64,000 bases of DNA from the NCBI GenBank assembly GCA_030737875.1, contig CM060926.1, positions 165,935,079-165,999,078 of the forward strand, given 5' to 3'. The position numbers were made by a program, and so were the translations under genes. The DNA is from Allium sativum (Eukaryota > Streptophyta > Magnoliopsida > Asparagales > Amaryllidaceae). Below, one piece after another: positions 45,169-57,380 of this stretch. Numbering within the stretch: position 1 is the stretch's first letter; each line of letters opens with the position of its first letter. A model generated the notes under the pieces. It was not told the DNA's origin and ran no database searches. It worked only from the letters and a program-made list of their open reading frames with translations.

Positions 45169-46471
45169 CTCCTGTGACGATTTTTATAACCCTGAGCTGA
45201 TGTGGCCTTCTCTGTTTGGCCTGATGGCGAATTCCGAGGTGTTAGGGCTTATGTGTCGTGCTGTGATTGGCTGAGTGACACACCTCTTTGTTTTGAATGG
45301 CCCTGATGACTCTTTGGTTGATCTAACGGCTCATATTAATCTAGACTTCTATATAATCACCTCAACTCTCAACCCTTAACCTCATAATCTCATTCTATGA
45401 AGCCGTCATGTCGTCCATCTCCAAACTAGCATAGCCTCCATCTTCTCCAAACTAGAAATCAAGTTAGAAAGCTCCCAACCAAATCCAAACTAGAGAATCA
45501 AACGTCTACATCAAAGGATTAGCTTTACAAATTCAGAAATTAGATCCCAGAATACAAGATCCATTCTTTTCTGTAAGTTCATGTTATTTTTAGATTTAAA
45601 TACCTAATTGTAATCTTGGCATGTAATAAAATGAATCTAAGTCCATGCTTGATGATAAGACAATCTTTTCAGATTTATCCCTATCTTTCTATCGAATCCA
45701 TGATTTTACAAACCTAAGAAGTTATTATATCGATACAATCATGCCTATCTTTGTTGTACGTTAGGCAAATAATCCTTTTTGGTTCATGATGTTATTTTTA
45801 TGCCTATGATAATGATTATATCAGTTCATTCAAGAATCTATCTTTGTTGGATCTAAATTTCCTGTATTAGGTCTGTTGTTACATGCTTATTTTTATGCCT
45901 ATTCTTATTTTTATTCTCCTTCTCTCTCTTCCACTATTTCCTTTTTCTTTTATGAACCGGGGTTACCTTCGAACCTAGGCTGAAATCGCGAAATAAGAAC
46001 GATTGGAATACGGGGAATATTTGGGTATAACCTATTTTAGTTAAATATTGGGCATAATGTATTTGGTGAAATAATTGGGCATAACATATTCAGTGAAATT
46101 GTTGGGCATAACTTGTAATTGCTATTAGGGCATTATTATCATTATAATGCAAGTTTGGGTTAATTGGCATGTAAACCAAGTTTTGGGTGTAAACTGCAAA
46201 CTGAATATTAAAACTAGATTGGGCATGACTATTGGTTGGGACGCCAAACATAATGTATAGTGATTTTGGAGCATGACTATTATTGTAAATTTGGGAAGAT
46301 TGGGTGTAGCCTATTTTGATTAATAACTTTAATTGAATTTGTTGGGTATAACTTGAGAATTGAAACATGACTAGTTTTGTGAAATTGGGATAATTAGCAT
46401 GTAAAATCTAGACTTGGACATGTACGGTAAATATGTAATTTGGCTAAAAGATGAACATGCCTAACCCGAGG

Positions 46472-46653
46472 TTAGATTGAGTTGCAGTGTAAAACTACCC
46501 GGAACCGCCCGGCACATCCCGTATCCGCAACAACACAGATCTAATGTGAGAGGTTAGCACATTTAGCCTAAAACCAGAGGTTAGAATGAGTTTGCGGTAG
46601 AAGTCTACCCGGAACCGCCCGGCACATCCAGCAACTGCAAACAACAGTTCTAA
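46472..46653 (+). other. Paired 73-nt stem-loops (R8 5' LTR)
   Basis: Copies 46472-46544 and 46581-46653, 109 nt apart. Copy 1: ttagat/atctaa outer arms, gttgc/gcaac-type inner arms. Copy 2: ttagaa/ttctaa outer and tttgc/gcaaa inner. Loop cccggaaccgcccggcacat in both. Confidence 0.72.
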
Positions 46654-46755
46654 TGTGAGAGGTTGGGGCATCAATGAATTAATTATTGCCAATAAACAGA
46701 CATGCTAAGAATGGTAAGGTTAAGTAACATGAATAAGCGACACTTAACCAATACA

Positions 46756-47290
46756 ACATGTTAATTAGACAAATGGGTGGGGATAAGTAAATTTAGAACA
46801 CATAACCGTTATAACATGTTAATTAGACGAGAAGGTGGGGTTAAGTAAATTTAGAACACTTAACCGTTATAACATGTTAATTAGACAAGTGGGTAGGGTT
46901 AAGTAAATTTAGAACACTTAACCGTTATAACGTGTTACAAGTGAGTATGGTTAAGTTAACTAATGTAACATGATGAATGAACAAGGTTAAGTTAATAGGA
47001 AACACTTAACCAGTACAACATGATGAATGAGAAGGGTTAAGTTAATAAGAAACACTTAACCAATATAGCATGATGAACGAGTGGTGTTAATTTAATAAGA
47101 AACACTTAACCAATATAACATGATGAGTTAACAGGGTTAAATTAATAGGAAACACTTAACCAATACAACATGATGTGTGGGTGGGTTAAGTTAACATGAA
47201 TAGACAACACTTAACCAATATTACATGAACAAAGTGGTAGGGTTAAGGCAAGCTTAACCAATAATACATATTGAATTGATAAGTAGGAGG
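46756..47290. repeat. Tandem region, 58-bp units decaying to ~50-bp units
   Basis: acatgttaattagac recurs at 46756, 46814 and 46872 (exact 58-bp period). It is followed by shorter related units with acatgatgaatga and aacacttaaccaa. The same array begins at 63820 in the 3' LTR. Confidence 0.88.
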
Positions 47291-48608
47291 GTTAAGTAAA
47301 CCTTGTGTAGGTGGGTAATATTTGTATATATAGGCCCACAAACTTAACTGTTAAATAAACATGTTTGAATCAGTGGGAGGGTCAAGTACATCTCGTGTTG
47401 GTGGGTAATATTTTTATATATAGGCCCACAAACTTAACTAGTAGGAAACCCTAGTAACGGGGACCCATTTCAGCAGTAACCCCACATAGATGTATCATGG
47501 TACCATGAACTAGGAAGGGTGGGGCACGATTACTGGGCTGATTATAAGCGGTCAAAGTAGCGGCAGGTGGTGCAGCAGTGCAGGTTCCAATGGGATCATG
47601 GGCGTGCACGTATTCCGGAGTGGAAGAATTAGCCACTGGGCATCAGTAGATATAAAGCTGTGCATCTTGATCGTGTCGGGTTGCCACCTTAGGGCTTGAT
47701 ACACCCTACGGTGGGACCAACAAAGGTATCTAAAATCAGAGGGCCGAGCGACACAAACTAGAACTAGATCGATACGAGTAGGAGCCGATCAGTTAAGGTA
47801 GTAAGGATACGTCTAACATCTTCATGGCAATTAGGCTGATTGAGGTAAGATCCTCATACTAGATGTATACCTGAAGGCTACCACAATTGCGGGGTTAGGA
47901 TCACCTTATTATATAATACAGGATACTAGTTGGGACACTAGTAGGGAATACGAACCATTCTATAAAAGACACTAGTTAAGATACTAGTTAGTTGGTGCAG
48001 AGATATAAAAATCAGAATAACAGGGTAGTAGCGAAGCAAAGAAAGAGTAGAAGCGCATTTGGTTTATCTTGCCTTATCATATCTTATGCTAATCTTATGT
48101 TATCTTGTTATCCCTGTTATCATGGTATTGTCTTATATTCAGTTTATTCATGTCATTTTACTTTTACATGTTTACATACTGAAAGTCACTGGACTTACCA
48201 GACTTATGTCTGACCTAGTTTGTTTCGCCTCTTTTCTTCCGTTTCCCCCCAGGTAGTCAGGGAGGGAATAACTTAGCTTAGTTTGGACTGTTTCTCTTTC
48301 CAAGCTCGAAGATAGTCGATGTATTGCTTTGGACTCTCTTTTCCATTGCTGTGGCTGGCTCGTGCTTTATTGGGGAATATCATTGTCATTTTATGCTTCT
48401 TTATTTTGTTAAACAAGACAGATACTTTGTTGTACTGGGTATGGGTAATGGAAAAGCTGTTGTTTTATCAATGAAGTAAAGTTTTATTTATTTTCCGCTG
48501 CTTTATTTGTCTGTCTTGTAATTTATCTGCATCTTTTACCTATAATGCTCTACAGAAGTAAATGCATTCCCTTTGTGAGTGCCATTAATGGAGGTGGGGT
48601 GTATCACT

Positions 48609-48620
48609 TGGTATCAGAGC
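48609..48620 (+). other. R8 primer-binding site (initiator tRNA-Met)
   Basis: tggtatcagagc, a perfect match, two bases after the LTR. Confidence 0.95.
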
Positions 48621-49260
48621 TGAAGGTTATCGGATCAGATAAAAGATTTGAAAAATTATTTTCAAGAAGGTTTTAAAAGAAGCATTTTCTAAAGAAAAGT
48701 TTTGTTTTAAAGGCATATTCCCCAAAGACATAAGCATTATCTTTTGATACTCTGTTTGAATCCTTGTTTTCCTTCTTTACTGAATCTCCGGTGCTCCTGG
48801 CTTTCTGGGAGGTAACCTCATCGCGACATGGTTCCGTCGGCTGGATGAGACAACGACACCTGTAAAAGGGCGCAGAAGTGCCCAACTTCCATATAGTCGC
48901 AGTAGTTTCACCTACGGCTAATTTTCTTTCAAGCTTTGTAGGGTTTTCCGTGCGATGGAGGCGACTTTCAAGAGACTTGTCAACAAGATACACAAGGATG
49001 AAAAAGATGAGAATAAGGGAGTTTAGCTAAGGAGTACAACCCAAGGATGAGAAACTCATGGATATGGACATGGTTCAAAAATGAGGAAATAATAGAAAAA
49101 TCTAAGACAAGAGGAAGTGTCGTTATTATGGGATAACGGGTCATATAATTAAGGACAAGGGAAAGAAAAAAGGACAGGATTTTCAGGAGGGCAAGTGCAT
49201 GCTCTCACCGCCAGCGTACCTGAGAGAGAGGTAGTGAAGTTTCTGTTGAAAAAGTCTAGT
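48621..49260 (+). pseudogene. gag: R8 gag remnant
   Basis: The leader matches the R3 and R4 leaders up to ctgtttgaatcc. Gag itself is almost gone: no capsid landmarks are left. A single decayed knuckle reads KCRYYGITGHIIKDK near 49115-49160, with only the first Cys and the His kept, followed by the GG(Q/K)VHAL-like linker to protease near 49190. No continuous frame exists. Confidence 0.7.
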
Positions 49261-51050
49261 TTTTATTTTTGATCATCCCATTAGTACTCCTTTTGATTTT
49301 AGCACTTCACATTCGTTTATATCTGCTTCCATAGTTGTGTCTCTGCACCTTAGTGCTTGTATAGTAGAAGATCCCATTATTTTCTCAAATCCAATTAGTG
49401 ATTCAGCTCAATTATCTTTGGATTGTAAGGATTTGAGTATAGCTATATTAAGTATTGAGTTTAAGTGTAATGCTTATGTTTTTTGGTTTCATGGGCCATG
49501 GGTTGATTCTAGGCATGGATTGGTTAGCTAGTAATTATGAAAGGAGGGCAGTTAGACTTATGACTTGCCTCGGGAATACCCTCGAGATTTCGTGTGATCC
49601 TAAGGGATCAGTTTGGCTTAGCTACCTAGAATCACTTGATGCATCTGTCGACGATTTGCAATCCGTTAGAATAGTCCATGAGTACGAAAATATTTTTAAT
49701 CAAGTTAGGGGTTTGTCCTATAAATGTGAAATAAACTTCCGCATATATCAATTTGGCAATGCAAAACCAGTTGCCTTGCCTGTACGACACATGGCTCCAA
49801 GGGAAAGGAAGGGCTCAGTAAGCAAGTAAAATAGTTACTTGGGAAAGGGTTCATAAGGCGAAGTATTTCTGAATAGGGGTGCTCCAGTTGTTTTTGCTAC
49901 AAAGGCGGATGGTTCACTTCGCTTGTGCATAGACAATATTTTGGTTTTTTCTAAGAGTGAGGAAGAACATGCTTTGCATCTAAGGGAAGTCTCGGATACC
50001 CTCCGAGCACATCAACTCAAAGCTAAGTTTTCCAAATGCCATTTTTGGAGGATAGAGGTGAGGTTCTTAAGACACGTGGTCTCTAAGGAATGGATAGCAG
50101 TGGATCCTGAAAAGGTGGTGGCAATCCAAGATTGGAAGATTCCTAAGAACGCAACCGAAGTAGGAAGTTTTCTAGGACTAGCTGACAAATGTAGGAAGTT
50201 CATTAAGGACTTTGCGAAGGTATTAGCCCCACTTACAAGATTGACGAAGAAGAATCTAACCTTTGCTCAGGATATTGGTTGTGATGTCGCTTTCCAACAA
50301 TCGAAGAGGGCTCTTACAACTGCCCCAATTTTGACTTTTATCTTATGGTAGTAAAAGGTTTACGGTATACATGGATGCATGCGGCACGGGGCTAGGCGCC
50401 ATTTTGATATAAGAAGGAAGGATAAGGTCATAGCGGATGCCTTAAGAAGAAAAGGTTGACTTCAAGTCCTCTTTTTTTTTTGAAAAGGAAAAGTTCAGAA
50501 TACATATCAAACTTTGATTAGTAGTTGGCATCGCTAGGAGTAAGACCTACGCTTTTGAATTAAATAGGGACTTCACAAAGAAAAGACTCTCAAATAGCTG
50601 ACACAATGGATAAGTTAAGTAGAGAAGAGACCACTAATCACCTTAATAAATACACTTGGTAACATGGTTAGCTTCTGTTTATTTTCAAGAGATAGTTCTT
50701 CTACATGGAATACCCTCTAGTGAATTTTGGAAGAAGTCATGAGTACGCAGTTATATTTGAGCATTGCCTATCATCCTCTAACAGAAAGGGTGAATAGGAT
50801 TTTGGAAGACCTTTTGAGGAAATGTTAGCATGACACACCAGGAGTTGTATTGCCGAGTATACTAGAAGAAGAGGTGGAACGAGAGGTGACAGTGAAATGA
50901 GTTCCGACTCATATTCTAGAAACATAAATTAAGAAGCTATGCAATCGTGAAGTTAAGACAGTCAGAGCACTACGGAGTGAAGCTCAAGAAGATGCGACTA
51001 AGAAGACTGAAGACTAGATACGTGCATCATACCCTTTTTGAGGGTATATC
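49261..51050 (+). pseudogene. R8 pol, several internal deletions
   Basis: Protease: FDFSTSHSFISAS (family DSSASHSF) from about 49290. RT start: [12 protein letters not shown] (49890-49920). The frame then passes from LCID directly to NILVFSKSEEEHA (49923-50351), removing about 100 residues with both catalytic motifs. RNase [14 protein letters not shown] near 50370, then a jump to IADALRRK, losing the middle. Integrase: only scattered pieces (EIVLLHGIP, STQLYLSIAYHPL, ERVNRILEDLL) separated by further deletions between 50640 and 50830. The chromodomain end is at about 50940-51045. Nothing could be active. Confidence 0.87.
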
Positions 51051-51531
51051 CTTGATCTCTCTTTTTAGGTAAAGTTTATTTGCATGCTAGTCTTTATCTT
51101 TTAAGTATATCCTCTCGATCCTATCCTCAATCCTTAGGTAGAAGCCAATGGATGTAAACATGTGTTTGAGACATGTTATGTTTGGTGGATGCAAGTGGAT
51201 GTAAGTGTGTGTTAGTGGTTGCTCGTGGATGCATATACACACACATTAGGCACTAGATCGGCTCCGCCACTTCCAAATTGCATATGCATGAGTGAATTTA
51301 TATATATGGATTGAAACTTGATGTGTTATCATATGGATGTTGCATTTGTATGAATGATTGTGCACTCATGTAGAAGTTAATTGCATACATGATGGACTCA
51401 TGACACTGACATAATTAGCATTAAGGAGGACAACTGAATCGTAAACCACCTGATTATTTGGGCAAGGACATATACACACACTATGCATATGTTCATGAAA
51501 AGCATTAGAGACCTTTTCAGGACAATGGATG
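51051..51531 (+). other. R8 3' untranslated region, left of R9
   Basis: Keeps the shared blocks seen in R3 and R4 (ggatgtaaacatgtgtttga, acacacattaggcactagat followed by cggctc) despite the heavy losses in pol. It ends with ggacaatggatg at the R9 insertion. Confidence 0.82.
51527..51531 (+). repeat. Left target-site duplication of R9 (GGATG)
   Basis: ggatg, matching gaatg at 61755-61759 with one mismatch. In R3 the uninterrupted homologous site reads ggacaacggatgcctgtgat. Confidence 0.85.
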
Positions 51532-51885
51532 TGTGACGGTCCGCCCCGCACCAGCCGACATTCCCCCGAAAGTGCGTTGTACCGATGTCCAACCAGCACG
51601 GGACGGTTGCCAAAGGAAGGAAAAGAAGGGAATTTGAACTAGCAAGGATCCTGTAGAATGTCTCACAGCGCATGGAACAAAATATAATTATAACATACTT
51701 GACATAAAACAGGCGAGATAGTGCATAAGCTGAAACTAAACCATGATAGCAGCAGAAAATTCAAAATACAGCTTATGTTCTACATCATCATTATTACAAC
51801 TTTTCAAAATGTCTCTAAAGAAAAATAAGAAAGGTACACTACTAATGTCCAAAGTAGTGACCAGCAGCAACACAGGGAGAATACA

Positions 51886-51938
51886 TACATACATACATAC
51901 ATACATACATACAAATATATATATATATATATATATAT
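51886..51938. repeat. (ATAC)n and (AT)n microsatellite
   Basis: About seven acat units followed by an (at)11 tract. The right LTR has (CA)n here (59479-59498). Confidence 0.95.
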
Positions 51939-53342
51939 CATACGTGGGAGCCTCCGGCTCGTCTCCGGATCAGCTACTCGTGCATAACCAACTAACCTGT
52001 CTCTAGTCTGCCCGTTTAAGAGTACCCAGAGTAATAAGAAGAGACATAAAACTCTGGGTCAAACAAAAGTCTGGTATGAGCGACAAGCAGCAAAACAGAA
52101 CAATAACAGGTATACTAAACCATACCTGGACCTGGACCTGCAACCAAAGAGTTAGCACAACATGATGTACAATACTCTAATGTGACACTAACATATGGTG
52201 TAAAGATACGGGGGAGGGGGTGTGCATGTCATAATGATGGCAAAAAATCCAGCATAGCAACCATCCTCACATCTCTCACTCAGTGCGTAAAGCATACGAT
52301 ATCCACCACTTTGACCGCCTATTCCTTGCTATGATCACTCTGTCCCATGGAGTCATGATGACACCACTGCAATGATCCATATCCATTAGTCCTTACTATG
52401 TCCACTCTGCCCTATGAAGTCATGACGACTCCACTGCACTAGCTCATAGACATGCTACGATCACTCTGCCCATGGAGTAATAACTACCCCACTGCACTGA
52501 TCCGTAGCATAACATCCATCGTGGTGGTGAATCAAAGTTATGGACGTCGATAACCCATTTGCACATGTCCCGCAGCAAATCCCAACTCATGAAGTTAACT
52601 CGTTGGTTCCCAACTGGATCCTAAGTACAAGCTTTCTATTTGGACTACCTTTGCATCTCGGGTTTTTGGTCATCTTCGGATTGGTCTTCATTTGGTTCAC
52701 AGCTCATACCTCGCGTCCAAGCTTCTTGGTTTGGTTCGCACTCACCATTCTGGTTCGGATCAGATTTCTTGGGTCGGGTCGGCTTCCCCATCCAGTTCGG
52801 TTCGTGGGATCAAGTCCAATGCGGTTCAGTTTGTTCTCCTTCTACTGGATCGGGTCGTGGACACCCATTGGGTTCGGGTAGGGTCCCTTCATTGCTTCAG
52901 ATCGTGGCTCCAGGTCGTGGCTCCAAGCATCGTGCCGTGGTGTCCTTGTCAAGAGCGGTTCGGGGTCGGGTAGTGCTCCACGATCGGGTCGGGGTCTTCA
53001 AGTGCTGGCTTGCCTCAGCTCACGATCCTTAAGGCAATCGACTCGTGGATGCTCCGCTCGTGGTGGTCAAACTCAAAGGGGTGAGGAACATCTGGCGATT
53101 CATGCGGTTGGACTCACGATCGGGTCGGTTCAGGTAGGGGGATCCGATCCGGTCCGGCTCCTGCATACTTTTCCTGCAACTTCCAACGACTGTTTTTACC
53201 CCATATGACGGCGTTTTCGACCATTCTAACTGTTCTAAATAATCATAGAGCATTCCATACAGTCATAACAACATGTATAATCAACCACAAACCCCAAAAA
53301 AACAATTTGATATGTCAAAACGAATCAAACATGCCCAAAACC

Positions 53343-53555
53343 TAGGGGTGGGCATTAAAGGAACCGCAATGCGAAAATCGCCCAGACCGAACCTCAAAAG
53401 TGATGCGGAAAACCAGACTGGATTCTGTCTCTAAGGAAAATATCTAAACCGAACTGACTCGCAATGATATGGTTAAGTTGCAGTTTAACTACTGACCAAA
53501 CCGTATTAAATTGGATCAAACCGCATACCAACATACCGAACCGCGCCCACCCCTA
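53343..53555. mobile_element. hAT-type MITE, 213 bp
   Basis: Ends are the perfect 11-bp inverted repeats TAGGGGTGGGC / GCCCACCCCTA, flanked by the 8-bp duplications ccaaaacc (53335-53342) and ccaaaaca (53556-53563). An 8-bp duplication and this terminus are typical of hAT transposons. The other R9 LTR has the empty site (cccaaaaccaatattttt near 60902). No coding capacity; it would be moved by a transposase from elsewhere. Confidence 0.9.
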
Positions 53556-54409
53556 CCAAAACACATATTTTTCCCTTAAGCATGTGTAAGCAAATCCGAT
53601 GATGGGATTAGAAAAACTTAACCAAATTAACCCAAACATCTAACAGAGGTCTAAAACAATGTTTAAGAATTTTTAAACATTTTTCCAGAATTTAATTATG
53701 TATAATTTTTTTAATTAACACTAATCACCCCTAATTAGCCGTAATTAGTGTAGAAACAATGCTAATCACTCACCTTAGCCACAAATTACTTATAGATCTG
53801 AAAGTATCTCTGATACAGGTCGAATCTCTATGCAATGCAGCAGCTCTATTCACAATTTGATGCTAATTTGCCTTGGTTTGATGTAGATTAGGCTAAAACT
53901 TGATTAGAGAGCGATTTGGGATGAAATTATAAGGTAAAGGCCATGGCTAGGGTTAGAGAAATGTTTTAGGTGGCTGAAAAATTAAATAAAATTCGTTTTC
54001 CTACTGTTCTCAGCCTCCCCATAACCCTAATCCCGGAATGGGTTATGGGCCCTCTTGCTAATCACCCTAATTAGGCCCGGTTAAGCCGTTTTTCACCTTC
54101 TAAACATTGTTTCAGCCATATCTCCCAAACGATGAGTCCGTATGGCTAACGTGACCACTCTACAGAAAGGTAAAACCATCATCCAGATCTAATGAAAGTG
54201 GATTCAGGTCAAAAATCCTTACCAATCAAAAGTTATGGCTGAAACAGGATCGGCTAGGGGCTAAACGATCATGTAAAAATCGGCAAAAATCATGAACTTG
54301 GGGAATGACCACAATAGTTGTTCCCTAAAGTTACATAACCACACGACTTCGTATGAGAAAGAAATAAATATTCTACGATCCTCCGATGCATAGAATGCGA
54401 GTCGTTACA

Positions 54410-54443
54410 TTCTCCCCCCTTAAGAAATTTCGCCCTCGAAATT
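54410..54443 (-). promoter_or_regulatory. R9 polypurine tract and pre-PPT hairpin
   Basis: Sense TAAGGGGGGAGAA next to the LTR (54410-54422), preceded by AATTTCG-AGGG-CGAAATT (54426-54443). The outer pair is A-T where R3, R5 and R8 have G-C. Confidence 0.85.
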
Positions 54444-54554
54444 CCTTAACTAAGAAACAAGCAAAGGATCCCGCATGCCTATCAACCATTGACAACAATC
54501 AAACAAACAAGTATATCATAGCATGCAGAAAACTAAGTCACAATTAAAATCTTA

Positions 54555-55875
54555 CTAGGCAAAGAGTTCTGGATACGTCTTCCTGATGCTCTCTGCTGTC
54601 TCCCAGGTATAGTCATTCTCATTCTCGCCCCACTAAACTTTGACTAGATTCACCGCTTTCCTTCATAGTTGCTTCATATCTTGCTCGACAATACGAATCG
54701 TCTTGCGGTTCCCAACTGCCTCAGGTTCTACTTCGATGTCATCCAACTGATCAGGTGAAATAGTCATATCGGGGTCATGCTCTAATTTCCTTAATTGGGA
54801 AACATGAAATACGTTACGAACTCCCGCCGTCTTCTCTGGTAAACTTTATATGCCAAATTCCCAACTTGCTCGAGGATTGGGAATGGACTAACAAATCTTG
54901 GTGTTAACTTGCCTCTCCTACAAAATTGTATCACGCTCTTTAATGGAGAAATATTTACAAACGCCAAGTTGCTAATGGAGAATTTTAAATCTCTTCTTCT
55001 CTTATCAGCATAACTCTTCTGCCTATCTTGGGCAGCCTTCATTCGTTGTCGGATAACCTTTATCTTATTTGAGGTTTCTCTTATCACATCTGGCCCAAGC
55101 ACAAATTTCTCACCGGTTTCTAACCAACATGATGGTGAGTTGCACGGTCTTCCGTACAAAGCTTCTTATGGAGCCATACCAATATTGGATTGATAACTAT
55201 TATTATATGCAAACTCTACTATATGAAAATAGTCATCCCATGATCCACTAAAATCAATATGCAAGCTCTCAAGAGATCTTCCAATACTCGATTCACCCTC
55301 TCTGTCTGACCGTCGGTATGAGGATGGTACGTGGTACTGAGATATAATTCTGACCCTAGAGCCTCTTGTAAGCTCTCCCAAAACCCATTAGTAAACAACG
55401 GATCTCAGTCACTCACAATGCTTTTAGGCAGACCATGAAATCTCACTACCCACTTCATATATAGTTCCGCTAACTTAGCTGTCGTTCTATTCGACTTGAC
55501 GGGTATAAACCTTGCACTCTTGGTCAATCGGTCCACAATAACCCAAATGCTATCATGGCCCGATCTAGTCCTTGGTAACCCATCAATGAAATCCATTGAG
55601 ACTTGTTCCTATTTCCATTTGGGAATTTCTAATGGTTGCAGCAAACTACTAGGTTTCTTTTGCTCAGCTTTAACTAGCTGGCCATTTATGCACTTAGATA
55701 TAAACTTCCCGACGTCTCTTTTCATCCGTTCCCAGTAGTAGGTATGTCTCATATCTCGATACATTTTGTTACCACCGAGATGTAAGGTCAGTTTTGAGTG
55801 ATGACATTCTCTAAGCACTTCATCTCTCAAACCATTGACATTGGGCACAACTAGTCTTCCATTCTTTCTAAGCAT
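54555..55875 (-). pseudogene. R9 integrase and chromodomain, broken
   Basis: Zinc domain at 55875-55609 (ECHHSKLTLHLGGNK ... CINGQLV, where the second Cys of CxxC is changed to Gly). Core at 55596-55405 ([23 protein letters not shown] ... IVSD) and 55381-55166 after a TGA replacing the R of SDRDP. Then GRPCNSPSCW and KLTPRFVSPFPI (54791-55159), where the GPF of relatives is SPF. The chromodomain is in a further frame, 54790-54555: RIVEQDMKQL, AVNLVKV, then TAG, WGENENDYTWETAESIRKTY and PELFA followed by the stop. One frameshift lies near 54840. Confidence 0.86.
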
Positions 55876-56520
55876 CCATCTCGATCAAGCCCATACTTGT
55901 TCATCTCCTCGTCGATACCCATCTCTAACTTGGAGATGACTTCCAATAAGTTAGGATCGTTCTTATGACTGGAACCAATCCGCTCAATCAAAGTGGGTCT
56001 GATCGTCAAACTTGCTAATACTTCTGGATCCGATTCACACTTTGGTCTGAAATCATACCCAACGTTGTACTCCAGTTGCTTCCATTCTAGAAACATAGCT
56101 CCTAAACTGGCATGTCTCCTACTCAAGGCATCAGCTACTGCATTGCTTTTTCCTGGTGTATATGCGATATCGAAATCATACGAAGCCAAAAACTCTAGTT
56201 ATCTCTGCTGATGAATATTTAGATCCTTCTGAGAGAAAAGATACTTCAACAATTTATGATCGGTAAACAACTCGAATCTTTCTCCCAAGAGATAATGTCT
56301 CCATATATTCAGTGCGAATACGATCGCTGTCAATTCCAAATCATGGGTAGGATATCTTTTCTCATGCAGTTTCAGTTGCCAACTAGCATAAGCTACAACC
56401 CTGCCTCCTTGCATCAATACAGCACCTAGTCCAGTACCACAGGCATCTGTATATACCATCATCTCTTCATCCCCTTTAGGAATGACTAACATTGGTGCAC
56501 ATGTCAACCTTTCCTTTAGA
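55851..56520 (-). pseudogene. R9 RNase H and connection region
   Basis: Open 56507-56199: [39 protein letters not shown] and [18 protein letters not shown], with both TD motifs present. One stop at 56198 (W to TAG in QQRW) separates it from 56189-55851: MASYDFDIAYTPGKSN, VADALSRRHA, then the spacer before the integrase zinc domain. Nearly intact. Confidence 0.86.
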
Positions 56521-57380
56521 CTCTTAAATTCATTCTCGCACTTTTCCTCCTAAACAAAAGCTTGATTTTTCTTGGTCAAATGAGTCAACGGTGCTGCTAT
56601 CTTGGAGAATTCTTGGATAAACTTACGAGAATATCCAGCCAACCCCAAGAAACTTCTTACATCCGTTGCATTCTTGGGCGTAGACCAATCTTGTATCGTA
56701 GCTACCTTTGCAGGGTCCACGGCAATACCATTCTCTGAAACAACTTGGCCCAAGAATCTTACTTCCTTCCTCCAGAAGTGACACTTAGAGAATTTTGCTT
56801 TCAATTGGTGTTTTCTCAACATCTCCATCACTATCCTCAAATGTTCCTTATGTTCTTCCTCTGTCCTTGAATAAACCAAGATACCATCCACGAACACAAG
56901 AACAAACTTATTCAATTGATCTCAGAATACTCTTTTCATAAGATCCACAAAATACGCTGGTGTATTGGTCAACTCAAACGGCATGACCAACCACTCGTAG
57001 AATCCAGACGATGTCCGAAAGGACATTTTAGCTATACTCTCAGCTTCCACCCTAAGCTGATGAAAACGTGTCGCGAGATCCAACTGGCAGAACACTCTCA
57101 CGCCACTAAACTGATCAAACAAATCATCTATCCGTGGTAGAGGATACTTATTCTTCCTCGTCACCTTATTCAACTCGCGGTAGTCCACACAAAATCGAAG
57201 GGAACCATCTGCCTTGGTAGCAAACACAACTGGTGCTCTCCATTCGGAAACACTTCTTTTGATAAATCCCTTCTTCAAAAGATCGCTTATTTGCGCCCGA
57301 GATCTCACTGCTCCCTTAGTACCATACGACGAAGTGGCATCACTATAGGTCTGGCATCTTTCACTAAATCAATACGGAAC
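56521..57380 (-). pseudogene. R9 reverse transcriptase
   Basis: Frames 57308-56922 and 56915-56550 meet at one stop (56919, near LRSIE). Landmarks: [67 protein letters not shown], then [10 protein letters not shown] where FVDDIL is expected, so the second catalytic aspartate is lost. Thumb: [17 protein letters not shown] and [17 protein letters not shown]. The upstream part PLRRM (57340) is in another frame. Confidence 0.87.

Larger units (their letters stand above)
44731..48606 (+). mobile_element. R8 5' LTR (3876 bp)
   Basis: Runs from tgtaacaccctgtactttca to ggtggggtgtatca. It contains a GTCGAC-rich block (45015-45168), TATA tctatataat (45348-45357), the stem-loop pair (46472-46653) and a 58-bp tandem region (46756-47290). 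Two copies of a block ending tatataggcccacaaactta lie at 47325-47440. It is about 1 kb longer than R3 and R4 LTRs, largely from the tandem region. Confidence 0.93.
51532..54409 (-). mobile_element. R9 3' LTR (left, 2878 bp, contains a MITE)
   Basis: Plus strand tgtgacggtccgccccgcac to gcgagtcgttaca. It contains an (ACAT)n-(AT)n microsatellite (51886-51938), a GC-rich segment (52680-53160) and the 213-bp MITE (53343-53555). Overlapping ORFs in the GC-rich part (52540-53208) recur in the other LTR and are not genes. Confidence 0.93.
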
